Shown one piece after another: positions 31,681 through 44,975 of a stretch of 64,000 nucleotides of DNA. The stretch is taken from positions 1,103,474-1,167,473 of the forward strand of contig NC_088298.1 in assembly GCF_032854445.1 (NCBI RefSeq), in the 5' to 3' direction. A program made the position numbers and the translations under genes. Below the pieces are notes generated by a model. It was not told where the DNA came from. It did not search any database and saw nothing but the letters and a program-made list of their open reading frames with translations. Origin of the DNA: Liolophura sinensis. Taxonomy: Eukaryota > Mollusca > Polyplacophora > Chitonida > Chitonidae. Positions within the stretch are counted from its first letter, which is position 1, and each line of letters begins with the position of its first letter.

Positions 31681-33300
31681 GGCTCGCTCGGGCGTGTACT
31701 CATCACTTGGTAGACGCGGTTCACTACCTACCCGTAAGCGAGATACAGTACAACAAAAAAGTGACCACTATGAATACGCGTGTCCTATGGGTACCACACG
31801 GCTGTTACACGCGTGTGGAATGCATTACGTCAGGCAGACAGGCACTGCCTGGCAGGCTTTGTTTGCTTGAACAACACGGCTACGATATGTGTGTGGAGAA
31901 AACCACACGGATACCACACGCGTGTGATTTTCGTCGTTTTAAATGTCGTTATTACAAATAAAACTGTAATAAAAATACCTATACGTGGTTTGTTTTGTTT
32001 TCTTTTCATGAGCAGTTTTTAATGCGATGTAAAAATGGAAAACGTTGTTTTATTACGACACGCTATCTACGTTGCCGTCGGTCGGCCGCGCACTTTTCAA
32101 ATTTCTGCCGAACTTGACAGATATTCACTGAGAACTACGTGTACCAAACATACAAGAAGATGTCAGAAGTTGTCAGTGTTGTAAAATATGACGTACTGTT
32201 TTAAAAAGTGACGTAGTGTTTTTTTTCTGTATTTGCTAATGGGTCATTCCATTTCTTTCAAAACTTTATGTCCCCATCATCAAGAGCTCCATAAAATTAA
32301 TATATTTCGATAATTCTTAACTAAGAGATGTCTTTTAGATAGATAGGCCACTTTGATGAATGTATGTAATCAATTAAAGTTCAATCAAGAAAGCAGCACA
32401 ATTATAATTACCACCAGTTCTACCCCAACAAAGTGGAATTTATATGTCCCTAAACAATCTTCCTGCAGAACTACATCGTTTTAAAGTAATTATATATGCC
32501 CCAAGAACCAAAAATAAATCCTTATTTACGCATTAGTATGTGTAGTTAATGAATTACCAGTTAAAAGATAGATGACGGTTAACTAAATGTATAATTTTTA
32601 CATGGTTACGAATGTCCCTCAAAATACCGTCATTTCCGTAACGTCAAACAAACGTAGTAACACACAGAGTTGCATCCCTTCCTGAAGAGGTCTTCAACGT
32701 CATTATAACTTTTGAGCCCGCGCAGATTCAGAAAAATGTCTAATGACTGACCAGCTACGTTTTAACGGACACAGTTTTCATCGGTAAGTACTAAGTTTGC
32801 GAGCGTATGCTTTCTAGATGTCATTACCGTACAAGTATTAGGCTTGGTGTGATACAAAACATATGATAAATATCATAATCAACCTGTTACTCATGGGTTC
32901 TTCTTCAAATACGAAGAGCATGTGCTCACCTCGTGTTGCTTGATTTTGCCCCAGGCCGCAAAGTAATCCAAAATGTCATTCCCGTAATGCTTTACTTTGT
33001 TACGGCAATGACATAGCCGTTACGGAAATGACATACATACCTTAATACAACATAATAACTGGAAAATAAAGTACTAGTATCTTGTCTTTTTATTTGTATT
33101 TTCTTGACCAGTTAATTGCTTCACTGGGCCATTGTATAACAATCCCCACACATTAAAGATTATATGTTCAAGTCTGGCTCGTGTTAGAGTAGTTTGTTTC
33201 GACATTACAGGTGTATATAGGCATTTGACAGTAGCGGCTAGTATTTTAGACTAGCAAAAATAATAAGTCTGTGCATTCACAACTTTTTTTCACTTCTGTT
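31681..33300. other. Non-coding stretch with CACACGCGTGTG palindromes
   Basis: A GC-moderate part (31740-31935) carries repeated ACCACACGG and ACACGCGTGTG strings, including a perfect CACACGCGTGTG. The remainder is AT-rich. From 32628 onward it holds the first four copies of a motif tied to the transposase gene that follows. No coding sequence is recognised. Confidence 0.45.
32628..33033. repeat. Subterminal motif cluster, left side (TGTCATTTCCGTAA family)
   Basis: Four copies: 32628-32642 and 32974-32989 in plus orientation, 32999-33013 and 33019-33033 inverted. The same 14-15 base motif recurs on the other side of the gene. Clustered direct and inverted copies near transposon ends are typical transposase binding sites. 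Confidence 0.7.
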
Positions 33301-33344
33301 TTAGATTTGAAAATACTTACGCCGGTTTCTCTCTTCGTTAGAAT

Positions 33345-36065
33345 ATGCCGTTGTCAAATGCAGAGCGAGTGGCTGCTTGGAGGAAACGACAGCGGGAAAA
33401 TCCAGAGAAACACAACGAATATAAGAGAAAAGAAAGGGAAAGGTACCAAAAGAAAAAAGAAAGAGGTGTCGTTAAGCCCATAGCAGACCTTGGGGCGAGG
33501 GCGCAGAGAAAACAAAAGAGGGCATGGCGAATAAACCAACAAACCAAACGATGTAGGGATTTTGAAATTAGAAGGAACGTCAATGCAATCATGACACCTC
33601 CACTGTCACCTACAACGCCGGAGCAGGGGAACCATGCAGGAAGGGTGGAAACAATGAGACGCTTTGGAAGACAGAAAGTAAGAAGGGACAGGGCAAAATC
33701 ATAGAGAATTGTTTAAACTGAGAGTAAAACTACAAGAAGAAAGAAGAGTGAAAGAAAGATACAAGAAACGTTACCAGAGGCTTCAAAACAATCGGAAGAA
33801 ACATCGATTAGAGAAAGAGGTAGACGAAATTATCAAACGACATGAACACAAGAAGGCCTTGTTGATAAATCAAGCTATTATTCAACGGATTAGGTCAAGG
33901 TACATGCTGTCGAAAAGTCAAGCAGAGAAAAAGATGGTGTCAAGTATAGTCTGTACATATAAAACACTGAAGAAGCTTAAACTGGCCGAGTTTGCCAGGA
34001 AGAAACTGGGCTTTTCAACACACTCTTTCAATGCAAGGCGGGGTGGGCAGGTAAGAGAGAGACGGAAACCAAATGGACCGTGCAGACTGAAGGGAAAGGT
34101 TGTTGCCTTTCTGAGTCGCGATGATAACAGCCGGATGAAGGCGGGAAAGAAGTCAACAATAACAAGGCTGGGCGTAAAAAGCCAAATCCGCCTGATGTCA
34201 GATGATTTTCTAGCTTTCCATTCAAAATTTCGGATGGCGGAAAGTTGCAAAATATCTTACAGTCTCTTTTGCTCCCTACGACCATTTCATGTCATGAAAC
34301 CAACGGCAAAAGACAGAGAGAAACTTGCCAGTGCAGAATTCATGAAAATTTGAAGTTTAAGATGGAAGCCTGTCATCAACTAAAAGTCATCTCTTCATCA
34401 AGTATTGACATTGCTTTGTGTAACATTACTTGCGACATGCAAAAGAAAGCGTGTATGTACAGGGAATGTCCCAACTGTGAAAGCAAAGAACTGGATTTTG
34501 ATCTCACTGATAGAGGTAAACAAGTGTCGTGGACAGCATGGAAAACAAAGAGGCAGGAGTGGGGAAAGAAAGTGAATGGTGAGACTAAGGTGTCTGTGAC
34601 CAACATCACCGTTAAGGAACGTGAATATGGAACACTGGAAACCTTGGCAACTGAACTGAATAACGACATCCAAAGGGCGAGTCGTCACATCTTCAACATA
34701 ACCCATCAATACAAAGCACTAAGGTTTTTAAAGAATCAGCTTACAGACGAAGAAGTTATGGTACATATTAACTTCTCCGAGAACTTTAACTGCAAATATT
34801 CTGAGGAAATTCAGAGTATGCGTTTTGAGGCGTCGCAAAGGCAAATAACCCTGCATACTGGGGTCGCCTATACCAGGTCAAAGACTTACTCTTTTTGCAC
34901 CATGTCGGACAGCTTAAAACATGCTCCGGCGGCAATATGGGCTCATCTCCAGCCGGTCATTCTTCACCTTAAAGAGTTAGAGCCTAATGTCAATGTCATC
35001 CACTTTATCAGCGACGGCCCAACTACGCAGTACAGGAACAAACAAAACTTTTACCTATTTTCAAATAGGATTTTTCAACATGGGTTTAGAGAAGGAACCT
35101 GGAACTTCTTAGAAGCAGGCCATGGCAAAGGTGCGGCAGACGGTATCGGTGCTGTCATCAAGCGTACCGCAGACAAGCTGGTCAGTGTTCAAGGCAAAGA
35201 CATCGTGAATGCTGAGGGACTCATGGCGGAACTGGTCAAAGTGAACACCAGTGTGAAGCTGTTCCTGATTTCAGAAGAAATCGTCGATTCATTGGAATCT
35301 GAGCTTCCATCTGACTTACGGCCTCTTTCGAAGACAATGCAGATTCACCAGGTATATATAACAAAGCTCGTTTTATAATGGATCGATAGTTGCTTACAGT
35401 CGTACCAAGAATGTCTAACTCGTATCACGGTTCGACACTGTTTATGTGCGGGAGAAACCGGGAGAGGCCGAAGTAAACCACCGCCCTTCGTAAGAGGGAC
35501 CTAATATTGGCATGAGAGTTGCAGCCATCAAGGGCGTAAACTCTCTCGCCCAGTGAGGAACTCCCTTAATTGTTAAAGCGTGAAATAAAATCAGCTGTTA
35601 CGATATAATTTTGTAGTAATACGTAGATTAAATTATTAGTTTTTCATGAAGATCTTTCATTGTTGATGGCAGTCCATATATGGTAGAAACCAAGTTGTAT
35701 GAAACAATGCAAACTGGACTATTTAAAAGTTTTTTTTTTTCTGGTTGTAACAGTCCATCCTGGAGAAGTGCGACACAGAGTTCTGTCCTGTTTCTGCAAA
35801 AAACCTACTGTATGTGACTGCTTTGGACTAACTACTGCCACCTTCCCAGTTGAGGTATGTATTTATAGACTTATCCACAGTTTTCTGTAGAAGTTGTTTG
35901 CTGTCAGAAATGGTCTAAAAGGTTACGTTAAGTTCTGATTTGGTGTCAGTTTGAATCTGCGCGTAATACACACTACCACTGACCTCAATAGAATACAAGA
36001 GTGAAAAAAAAATAATCAATATAATTTTTTCCTCTTGTGGATGAAAATTCTCCATCCATATCTGG

Positions 36066-36107
<42 letters not shown>

Positions 36108-36580
36108 ACATGTATAGATAGGGGTTTCTCAAGCCAGTGTGGATAATTATCTATAAACTTTGTATTCACCAGCATTCAACTCTCTTTTCATTTCAGATCT
36201 CGCAGACAAGTGCAGACCAGCCATCTGGTCCAACTGAGACGTCCGATGAGCCAAACGAAGCCCCTGAACAACTAAAACTCATCAAAGTTAATGTTGTAGA
36301 TGAGAGTTTGGTTTCAAAGTACTGCGTTGTACAGTACGACGGTAGGCCATATCCAGGCGTTGTTTTGACAGTGGACGATGATGAGGAGATGGAGGTCCAG
36401 GTTATGCACTGTGTTGGCAAAAATAGGTACTTTTGGCCAATGATTGACGACGCAGTATGGTACAGGAAAGGAGATGTCGTTACATTGCTTCGGGATCCCT
36501 CAAGACCGGTCACCAAGCGCCACTGTGAAACTGACAAACGTGTTTGGCGTCTCATAGAATCAGAAATGGACCTGGACTGA
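33345..36580 (+). CDS. DDE-type transposase gene of a DNA transposon, superfamily not assigned
   Basis: Exon-like blocks 33345-35352, 35752-35852 and 36196-36580, with AG/GT borders between them. The N-terminus is strongly basic with Arg/Lys/Glu coiled coils. The central part has cysteine pairs (CPNCESKE), then INFSENFNCKYSEEIQSM, ISDGPTTQYRNKQNFYLF and FLEAGHGKGAADGIG, whose acidic residues suggest an RNase H-fold DDE transposase. The C-terminal block (YCVVQYDGRPYPGVV, then NRYFWPMIDDAVWY) is conserved with it in cnidarian and other invertebrate copies I recall. Two frame changes, near 33705 and near 34320, interrupt the first block, so it is probably inactive unless these are sequencing errors or short introns. 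Confidence 0.6.
36069..36100. repeat. (TA)n microsatellite
   Basis: About 16 TA units inside the last intron of the transposase gene. Confidence 0.9.
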
Positions 36581-36733
36581 TTTCTAGCAGTGCGAATTCA
36601 CTGAGATTACCGCTGACGATTTGTTCTACTCGATATCGTTTCATCGAGTTTTGCTTTTTTCTTCATTCAAAATCATTGTATCCAGTTCGAGGGACTACGT
36701 AGACCTATTGTTTCTTCAGATCTAACGGATTGA

Positions 36734-37136
36734 TGTCATTTCCGTAATTACTTATCATTACCGTAACTGATTGTCATTACCGTAATGTGTGTTTATTATA
36801 ACTCTAAAATCGCACGAAACAACAAAAGACCAAAGACAAGGCCTGGGTGTTCGTTCATTTGCGTTATATAAAATAACCCATTGTTGAAATCTGAGGTTTG
36901 CCGTGAATCGTGGTTTCCAAGATTGAATATTGTATCGTAATTCCATTATACAATCGGATCTCATGAAGCATGCGCAGTTTTTTGCACAATGGTGATTGTA
37001 TTGGAGTGATTTATGCTTATCGAGCTGTGCCTTTCTAGTTGGCAAACCAGTACCTTGTGTTAAAAAGAGAAATAAACAATGTGGATAATGTTATATGAAG
37101 TTTTGATCTTATTCAATCAATGTTACGGAAATGACA
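36734..37136. repeat. Subterminal motif cluster, right side
   Basis: Copies at 36734-36748, 36753-36767 and 36772-36787 (plus) and 37122-37136 (inverted) of the TGTCATTNCCGTAA motif. They mirror the cluster on the left of the transposase gene. Confidence 0.7.
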
Positions 37137-37139
37137 AAA

Positions 37140-38040
37140 CCAAAAAGATGGCCAGACAATAATGCAAAATTATTTAATTATAACATTGTTGACTCGCTGC
37201 AGGTCGTTTAGACTCGTTACACGTCATATCAGCAACCATTCAACATAACTGAATAGCTCTCTTTGCACTTGTCGTGAATTAACAATAATGGTGAGATTTC
37301 CGCTATTTTTTGGAATAACCCTAATACGTTGCAGGACCAATAAAAGTTTTTGTAAGCTCCGATCTAGTGTGCCGAAACTGCCGGTGTAAAAGTGTAAGCC
37401 CAGAGGCTTGCACAACGTAATGCCTTCAATCAGTATTCAATTAATTTAGTGACACACATATATTTAAAATCAAAATAATTCTTTAAATACGAACCAGCAA
37501 TTGCCTACGAGCATGTGTATTTACGTTGTGCCATGTATAGTACATTTAATCCTGAAAAAAAATACTGGAAATAAACCTTCACGGGTACCGCAGCTTCTCG
37601 CCGCCATTTACGTTCAAAATGAACTTCATCCGACTCGGTTCTCTTTTTTCAAAGCCGTTCAGATACAAACACAAATTACTCATTATGATAACAACTGCAT
37701 GTATAATTCTGGACTCGTCAACTCCCCCTTCCTTCGAGCAATTGAAAACAACTTACGGGTTTTCCGCACAAGCACATTTAGGCCCCGCCTTCTGTTCACA
37801 TGATCTTAAATTACGAATACAGCAGGGTGGGCAATCTCACATAACCTTATGCTGACATCCAACATGTACAAAATAACCTAAACTTTAAAGTAAAATGGTA
37901 TAAATAAATATCGCAGCGCTGGTCTTCAAGTGGCCTACAGTACCTTTTTGTTTTTTAGCGGTTCACGGTCGAATGTAGGTTAAAAATGGAGACAATTTTG
38001 TCTATTCTTTCAAAATAACCTGCTGAAGCAAACTGGTTGC
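37140..38040. other. Non-coding stretch, nothing firm
   Basis: AT-rich DNA. A weak frame at 37560-37800 has no recognisable motif. It may hold the promoter or first exon of the BEN-like gene that follows, but I see no decisive signal. Confidence 0.3.
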
Positions 38041-38043
38041 ATA

Positions 38044-40125
38044 AATTTTATTTATTTTTTATGACTGGTGTTTTACCCCACACTCAAGAATATTGTATGC
38101 ATAAAAGCAAGTTTGCCTATTGAGACAAGTTTCAGCTGGCAGCAGAGGAGAAGGAAAATGGTATGTTCATTATCGGCCTACTAAAATAGCATTCAGCATT
38201 TGTTTCAACCGTAGTTTTTTTTTTTGGTTTTTTTTTGCCATGCTCAATAATGTGATTATATAATTTGTATTATTGATGGTCTTAATATTTCTACAGCCGT
38301 TTTAAAATTAATTTTCTATAGACTGCCATACATCTTAATAATTTTTTCTAAATCTATTTTCTCTATTTCAGAATACCTTATTCTATTCGACGAGGACGGC
38401 AAGACAACTAGAATGTCAAAACCAAAGTTTTCTGTGCCGTCCTCGGAGATTAAAATCTCCTCTGTCTGCCACCTGCTTCATGGCGGGCGAAAGTATCTGG
38501 TGGAGATCCTGGCAATTGGAGGTAAATATATCATTCTTACACATAAGTAAAATGTCATTCTCTTTATGTCAGATTATTACAATAAACATTTTCAATATTT
38601 TATAAAAATAATAACCTGGGCCAAATCTTCTCTTTTCAATGTGTAGCACCAGAAGAACTGGACATAATAGATCAGGCCTGGCCCCAAACCCACAGGGGCC
38701 AGGCCATTACAATGTCCCTGGAGTCCCGACATGGGGCTCCATGGGGCTATATCTCCATTTGGCCTGAATACAAGGTATCAAAAGCTCTGTTCAAGATTTG
38801 TTTAAGTTGTTCTTTAGAAACACCCTTGTTTCTTTCTGTTAGTAGACCCTTTAATGCTGTGCTGATGGTGACTTTATGCTTGGTTAGAACTTTTTTGAAT
38901 AAAGTTATTCAGGTTGATTGATTTATTTGTATTCACTTGTGTGTTCTGAATCGAAGTATCGCCTTACCACTCTTATATCACGGATTAAAATATTGTTTAC
39001 TGCAAACGTTCACTAAATGTTCAATGCAGATTATATAAAATGAAGGTAATGCTATGCAATACACACGATTATAAATTTCAAAAGTGTTCTCTAGATGGTT
39101 AAATGTTATTACAATGCAATGCAAATAATACTTGCAGTAACCTTTAACTTTATTTTGTTATAATTTGCTTTTTTTTGCAGTTGATGGAAGAAATTGATTT
39201 TTCTGCTTTGGGGGAAGAGTGGGGGGATTTGGGGGATTTAGGGGATTTAAGTTTCGTAAATGTATCAGTAGAGGGGAATAGTGGTGAGGGGATTAGTAAT
39301 GACATTTTGGAAGGCGTTAGTGTAGCTGGGGGGTGCTAGAGTGGGATAGTATTCAAGTATTGGTTGAGGTGGTCTTAATGTGGCAATGGGGGGTGGGGAG
39401 GGGAGAGTGAAGGTGTAGCGGGGGAATCTAGTGTAGGCAGTAGTGGGGAAAAAGCAGGGAAGCGAGGTAGTTCGGGAGAAGGGAAAGGGGAATGGGAAAG
39501 GAAAAAGAAAGATTGCGCATGAGGTAGAAAGCGGGAGTAAAGCAAAGGTAAGGTTCAGTTTTAGTTGCTTGTAACAAAAAGGCTGTGTTAATATTATCTG
39601 GAAATGGCCTTCGTATTATTCCCATATAACTTGTCTGTAAATGTGTATTGAAACATGTCATGGTAAATGTAATCTCACACTAATGATATCAGTAAAAGCC
39701 GTCCTGCTGTATACAGAAATAGTCAACACCTGTATCAAGAATATCAAAGCATGCTGTTGTGAACTGCAAGTCCATTTTTACTAATTGCATAAAGTATGTA
39801 ACTAATTATGTCTTAGTAATCATGTCATATTTTATTCTGTTTCAGATGATTGTATTGAGGGATGGGATTTTGGGAGGGGTGACAGGGCAGAGGGCCACAG
39901 AGTTTCAGACTTTGTGGACATTACATCGAACAACGACCTGGTAAGAACTGTAGACATCTTACACATTTATACAATTTTAGGAAATAAATCTGTACTTCTG
40001 TAATTGTAAAACGCACAGACTATTTCACATAGCACTAGGGATAGGCTTCCAGGTGATAAACTGTGGAATGAGTATGTATATTCAGGATGTTAATTACATC
40101 AATATTAATGTAACATTATTGTTCA
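38044..40125 (+). repeat. Direct duplication, copy 1
   Basis: High similarity to 42505-44895 in the same orientation across exons and introns. It begins with a short SINE-tail-like string (TACCCCACACTCAAGAATAT). Copy 2 has about 300 bases (42594-42890) that copy 1 lacks. Copy 2's similarity ends exactly where Polinton B starts. Confidence 0.85.
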
Positions 40126-40870
40126 TGATTAGGGCAATATTGGATTAGAATATATTTGCCATAACCCGAAAAGAGGTTGTTTCACAAAATAGTTTATCAT
40201 GCGCCTAGTTATCATGTAGACCTTTTTGAAAACAAGAATGATTTTCAAACAACCAATCTTCTTGCTAAATGTTTATACATATTTACACAATAAATTGACG
40301 TCATCCCTCTGTTGCCGGACCAGATTCGAGAGATTGTTTGGCAGGAACTGGTTTTCCTACACAGAAGAAATACATCGGAGGTTTGAGGGCATGCTGAAGC
40401 AAGAGCTGGCTGAAATACTGCCAGGGTTGCTGGAGAGACAGGGAAAAGGCAGAGTCCTTGCCTCCCCACCTGCCTCTTCCTCAGTTGTCCCCTGCACTGC
40501 CTTCCACCCCTCCAGAGATGCCATCTCCTGTTGAGGTGGGTGTTGCTAAGCAGCATCTAAGGCTTGGTGCGCATAAGGATGATTGCCATTTTACGCATGA
40601 CTTGTGCGTCATCCCGGATAGTGTGGTGGCAATGGTGGAATCCGTAGGGAATCCACAGATTTTTGCCTCGACATTGACCATGGAACTTTTCCGGGGGGGG
40701 GGGGGGGGGAGCTGTCTGGTAGGGCTGTTGACTGCTCAAAGCAAGGGAAGGCCGCGTTGAGCCCTCGACGCTTGAGTGCCATCAAACAAATGTGTTTGAT
40801 GTGCACTCAGTGCCCCCGTCACAAAGACAGGAGAAGTGGCACAAATGTAAAACTGCCATTAACTGCAAAC
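38372..40870 (+). CDS. BEN-domain-like gene, multi-exon (copy 1)
   Basis: Exons with clean borders: 38372-38521 (LFDEDGKTTRMSKPKF, then GGRKYLVEILAIGG), 38648-38775 (ELDIIDQAWPQ), 39181 to about 39340 or 39547 (acidic, EEIDFSALGEEWGDLGDLG), 39846-39941, and 40311-40870. The last exon encodes GVAKQHLRLGAHKD, VIPDSVVAMV and, beyond a run of about 18 G, SGRAVDCSKQGKAALSPRRL, which resembles a BEN domain, a DNA-binding and chromatin module. The G run (about 40690-40708) changes the frame between the two halves; a homopolymer sequencing error is a real possibility. The start codon was not found. BEN identity is by motif memory only. Confidence 0.5.
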
Positions 40871-41090
40871 TTAGGAACCTCCTTAGAAAGTCCTAGTTTG
40901 CAGTTAATATAGTTTTGCATTTTCTGCCACTTTTTCTGTTTTTATCAGAATAATCAGAATTATCTGCAAAACAGCTCCTTTTTCCAACCCTTAGTCATTT
41001 TGGTTTCCTCTTAAGCTGCTGGAGTTTTACCACATAAAATATGTTGTAGAACCTATAAAAATAATTAAGATATGGTATATTTTAATATAA

Positions 41091-41851
41091 GCGTCCAGTC
41101 CGACATTCCTATACCATTCGTAGTCCGTAAAGGGCGTTCCAAGTAGATAATCACAATATCCATTTCCACAACAACGTTTAATACTAACTCCCGAAGACAA
41201 AGGTATGTAAGAAATTATACAAATAAGAAATAAAGCCGGGTAACACACAAGAGAGAAGCGCTCATCAGTTTTCAATGATGCCGGGCAGACAATGAATATT
41301 CCAGCCATGAATTCCATATCAAAGTTCAAATTCGTAGTCCGTGAATGAGTTCCATGTCAAACAAACAGCTAAATAAGTATCTCAGTCGCGCTTTAATTGT
41401 AACTGTTCGTAAAGGCATCATGCTGATGTAATTAGCTTTGCTACCTTTACGGCCCCTAGCCCCAGGTTAAGCGGTATTAGATACAATTTGGAAATGACGA
41501 GATTTACAGACCCTAACCGATCAGATTATGATTCAAAGTAACGGATGATTAGCCTACGTCTTTCCGTTAATATGTAAAGATCTCATGCTACTACAGGCGC
41601 CATCTATGATGTTACACATGACACAAGATAGACGGTTACACTAGGCAACCAGCGCCATCTATGTTGTTAAATACCATGTAGGTGATAGATATGTACACAG
41701 GGATAACAGCGCCGTCTATGTGGTTGATCACAATGCAGATCGCCAGAGATTTTGAACGCTATGTCCATACCTGCCAATGAGAGTGTTATACTCATTGTAA
41801 AATTTGAGAAACTTAAAATGATGGCGTTTGATGGAGTATCCTTGACCATTT
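41091..41851 (-). mobile_element. Second Penelope-like fragment, 3' end only, inverted
   Basis: Reverse complement of the end of the element at 30620-31172: last RT residues, the three GGCGCCATCTAT-type motifs (41615-41725) and the terminal repeat, ending near AAGCGTCCAG at 41091. A 5'-truncated copy, the common outcome for retroelements of this class. Confidence 0.8.
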
Positions 41852-41869
41852 CCTCCAACAAGTTGGTTC

Positions 41870-42504
41870 CCTCCATAAGTTATTTTCCTCCATCAAATTG
41901 GTTTCTTATCGGTCAAGGTATTGCTGAAAAACTGATGTTTTGGCCAATTCTCGCCTTACAGTCTCTGTCCTCTGCCTTGTCCCAAAAAAAAGGGAGGGGG
42001 GGGGGGGTGAATACTCATGCTATTGATTTATTTTATTATTATATGAGATATGTATATAACTGAAATTTTTATTTTACACATAGTATTTATAATAGTGCAA
42101 TACAAATATTTATAACTAATTGTAAAATATTTACATTTATAAATAACGTGTTCATTATATAATACTTATTTAGAAATTACTGTATATAGAAAATTGTTTA
42201 ACTTTTCATTTTAGTGTTTTAAATAAATTATAAATATTACAAGATTGAGCGAACTTTACTATGTTTCTTCAGGTTATGGCCACATTTAAATAAAGTACAC
42301 TTTTTCAAACATGGTCTTTTTGCTATATTCCCCCAATCAACATCAGTATACATATAGTTCAGCATCTATTTCTGTACTTTTTTGGGGTTGAAATACAGTG
42401 TGTAGAAATCAACATGAACTGATCTAAGATGTGTACTTTATTTACCTGTGGTTTTGTGTTTTAGTGTTTTCATATTAGTATCTTCAAATTTTTTGCATAA
42501 ATTT
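41870..42504. other. AT-rich spacer, nothing recognised
   Basis: Long AT-rich stretch with a G run near 42000. No gene, structure or repeat family that I can name. Confidence 0.4.
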
Positions 42505-44895
42505 GATTTATTTATATGACTGGTGTTTTACCCCACACTCAAGAATATTGTATACATAAATGCAAGTTTGCCTATTGAGACAAGTTTCTATAAGCGTTGC
42601 TTTAGAAATAAACTGCCAGTACATTTCTATATATTCATAAAAATTTTACATTATATTACGATTTCAGTTGCGTATTTATTGATTATTGATACATGTGTAT
42701 GTACTATAAAACCCCTTCCTCACTGCTGTCACATCACAGATTATATAAAAGTAAAGTAAAATGTTCTGAACTGGCAGTATACAAGACAAAATTATTTCCG
42801 ATGCAACGAGGAAATCATCATCATGAAAGAAAAAAACAATTTTTTTCATTTTTTTTTTCACAGTAGCACCATGCACCGCCCGCAGTTTTTGAAGCAGCTG
42901 GCTAGCAGAGGAGAATGAAACTGGTATGTTCATTATTGGCCTACTAAAATAGCATTCAGCATTTGTTTCAACCGTAGTTTTTTTTTTTTTTTTTTTTTTT
43001 TTGCCATGCTCAATAATGTGATATATAATTTGTATTATTGATGGTCTTAATATTTCTACAGCCATTTTAAAATTAATTTCATTAGACTGTCATACATCTT
43101 AATATTTTTTTCTAATCTATTTCTCTATTTCAGAATACCTTACTCTATTCGACGAGGACGGCAACACAACTAGAATGTCAAAACCAAAGTTTTCTGTGCC
43201 GTCCTCGGAGATAAAATCTCCTCTGTCTGCCACCTGCTTCATGGCGGGCGAAAGTATCTGGTGGAGATCCTGGCAATTGGAGTAAATATATCATTCTTAC
43301 ACATAAGTAAAATGTCATTCTCTTTATGTCAGATTATTACAATAAACCATTCTCCATATTTTATAAAAATAAATAACCTGGGCCAAATCTTCTCTTTTCA
43401 CGTGTAGAACCAGAAAAACTGGACATAATAGATCAGGCCTTGCCCAAACCCACAGGGGCCAGGCCATTACAAAGTCCCTGGAGTCCCGACATGGGGCTTC
43501 AGGGGGATATATCTCCATTTGGCCAGAAAGGAAGGTGTCCAAAAGCTCTGTTCAAGATTTGTTTAAGTTTGTTCTTTAGAAACATCTTTGTTTTTTTTTT
43601 GTTAGTAGACTCTTTGCTGCTGTTGATGGTTACTTTATGTTTGGTTAGAACGTTTTTGAATAAAGTTATTCAGGTTGATTGATTTATTTGTATTCACTTG
43701 TGTGTTCTGACCGAAGTATCGCCTTACCACTCTCATATCACGGATTTAAAATATTGTTTACTGCAAACGTTCACTAAATGTTCAATGCAGATTATATAAA
43801 ATGAAGGTAATGCTATGCAATACACACGATTATAAATTTCAAAAGTGTTCTCTAGATGGTTAAAATGTTATTACAATCCAATGCAAATAATAGCAAATAA
43901 TACTTGCAGTAACCTTAAAATTTATTTGGTTATAATTTGACTTTTTTTTTTTTACAATTGATGGAAGAAATTGATTTTTCTGCTTGGGGGAAGAGTGGGG
44001 GATTTAGATGATTTGGGGGATTAGGTTTCGTAAATGTATCAGTAGAGGAGAATAAGGGTGAGGGGATTAGTGATGACATTTTGGAAGGCGTTAGTGTAGC
44101 TGGGGGTGCTAGAGTGGGGTAGTAGTCAAGTATTGGTGGGGGGTGGTCTGAATGTGGCAACTGGGGGGGGGGGGGGAGTGAAGGTGTAGCGGGGGGAATC
44201 TAGTGTAGGCAGTAGTGGGGAAAAAAACAGGGAAGGAGTAGTTCTGGGGAAGGGAAAGGGGAAAGGGAAAGGAAAAAGAAAGATTGCGCATGAGGTAGAA
44301 AGCGGGAGTAAAGCAACGGTAAGGATCAGTTTTAGTTGCTTGTAAACAAAAAGGCTGTGTTAATATTATCTGGAAATGGCCTTTGTAGTATTCCCATATA
44401 ACTTGTCTGTAAATGTGTATTGAAACATGTCATGGTAAATGTAATCTCACACTAATGATATCAGTAAAAGCAGTCCTGCTGTATACAGAAATAGTCAGCA
44501 ACTGTATCAAGAATATCAAAGCATGCTGTTGTGAAATGCAAGTCCATTTTTTACTAATTGCATAAAGTATGTAACTAATTATGTCTTAGTAATCATGTCA
44601 TATTTTATTCTGTTTCAGATGGTTGTATTGAGGGATGGGGATTCTGGGAGGGGTGACAGGGCTGAGGGCCACAGAGTCCCAAACTTGTGGACCTGACATC
44701 GACAACGACCTGGTAAGAAATGTAGACATCTTACACATTTATACAATTTTAGGAAATAAATCTGTACTTCTGTGATTGTAAAACGCACAGAGTATTTCAC
44801 ATAGCACAAAGAATAGGCTTCCAGGTGATAAACTGAAATGGAATGAGTATGTATATTCAGGATGTTAATTATATAAATATTAGTGTAACATTATT
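42505..44895 (+). pseudogene. Duplicated BEN-like locus, copy 2 (partial)
   Basis: Carries copies of the first exons (about 43136-43283, 43409-43534, 43957 to 44110, 44619-44712) with small insertions and deletions relative to copy 1 that change the frame, for example after the GGCAATTGGAG donor region. The last BEN-containing exon is absent, since Polinton B begins at about 44896. A short exon candidate (MHRPQFLKQLASRGE, 42869-42915) lies in the part missing from copy 1. Probably not functional. Confidence 0.6.
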
Positions 44896-44975
44896 AGTAG
44901 TTGAGAATGTGGGTGACGTTCGGTATTGGGGATTCATTTTTGAGGTTTGGGGATTTGTTTTTGAGGTGATGTGGT

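Noticed and set aside
36720-37140. Direct repeats considered as a CRISPR-like array
   Set aside because: Copies occur in both orientations with irregular spacing in eukaryotic DNA; they fit transposase binding sites.
40685-40710. Poly-G run as a programmed frameshift site
   Set aside because: Long G homopolymers are frequent sequencing errors, and nothing else suggests programmed shifting.
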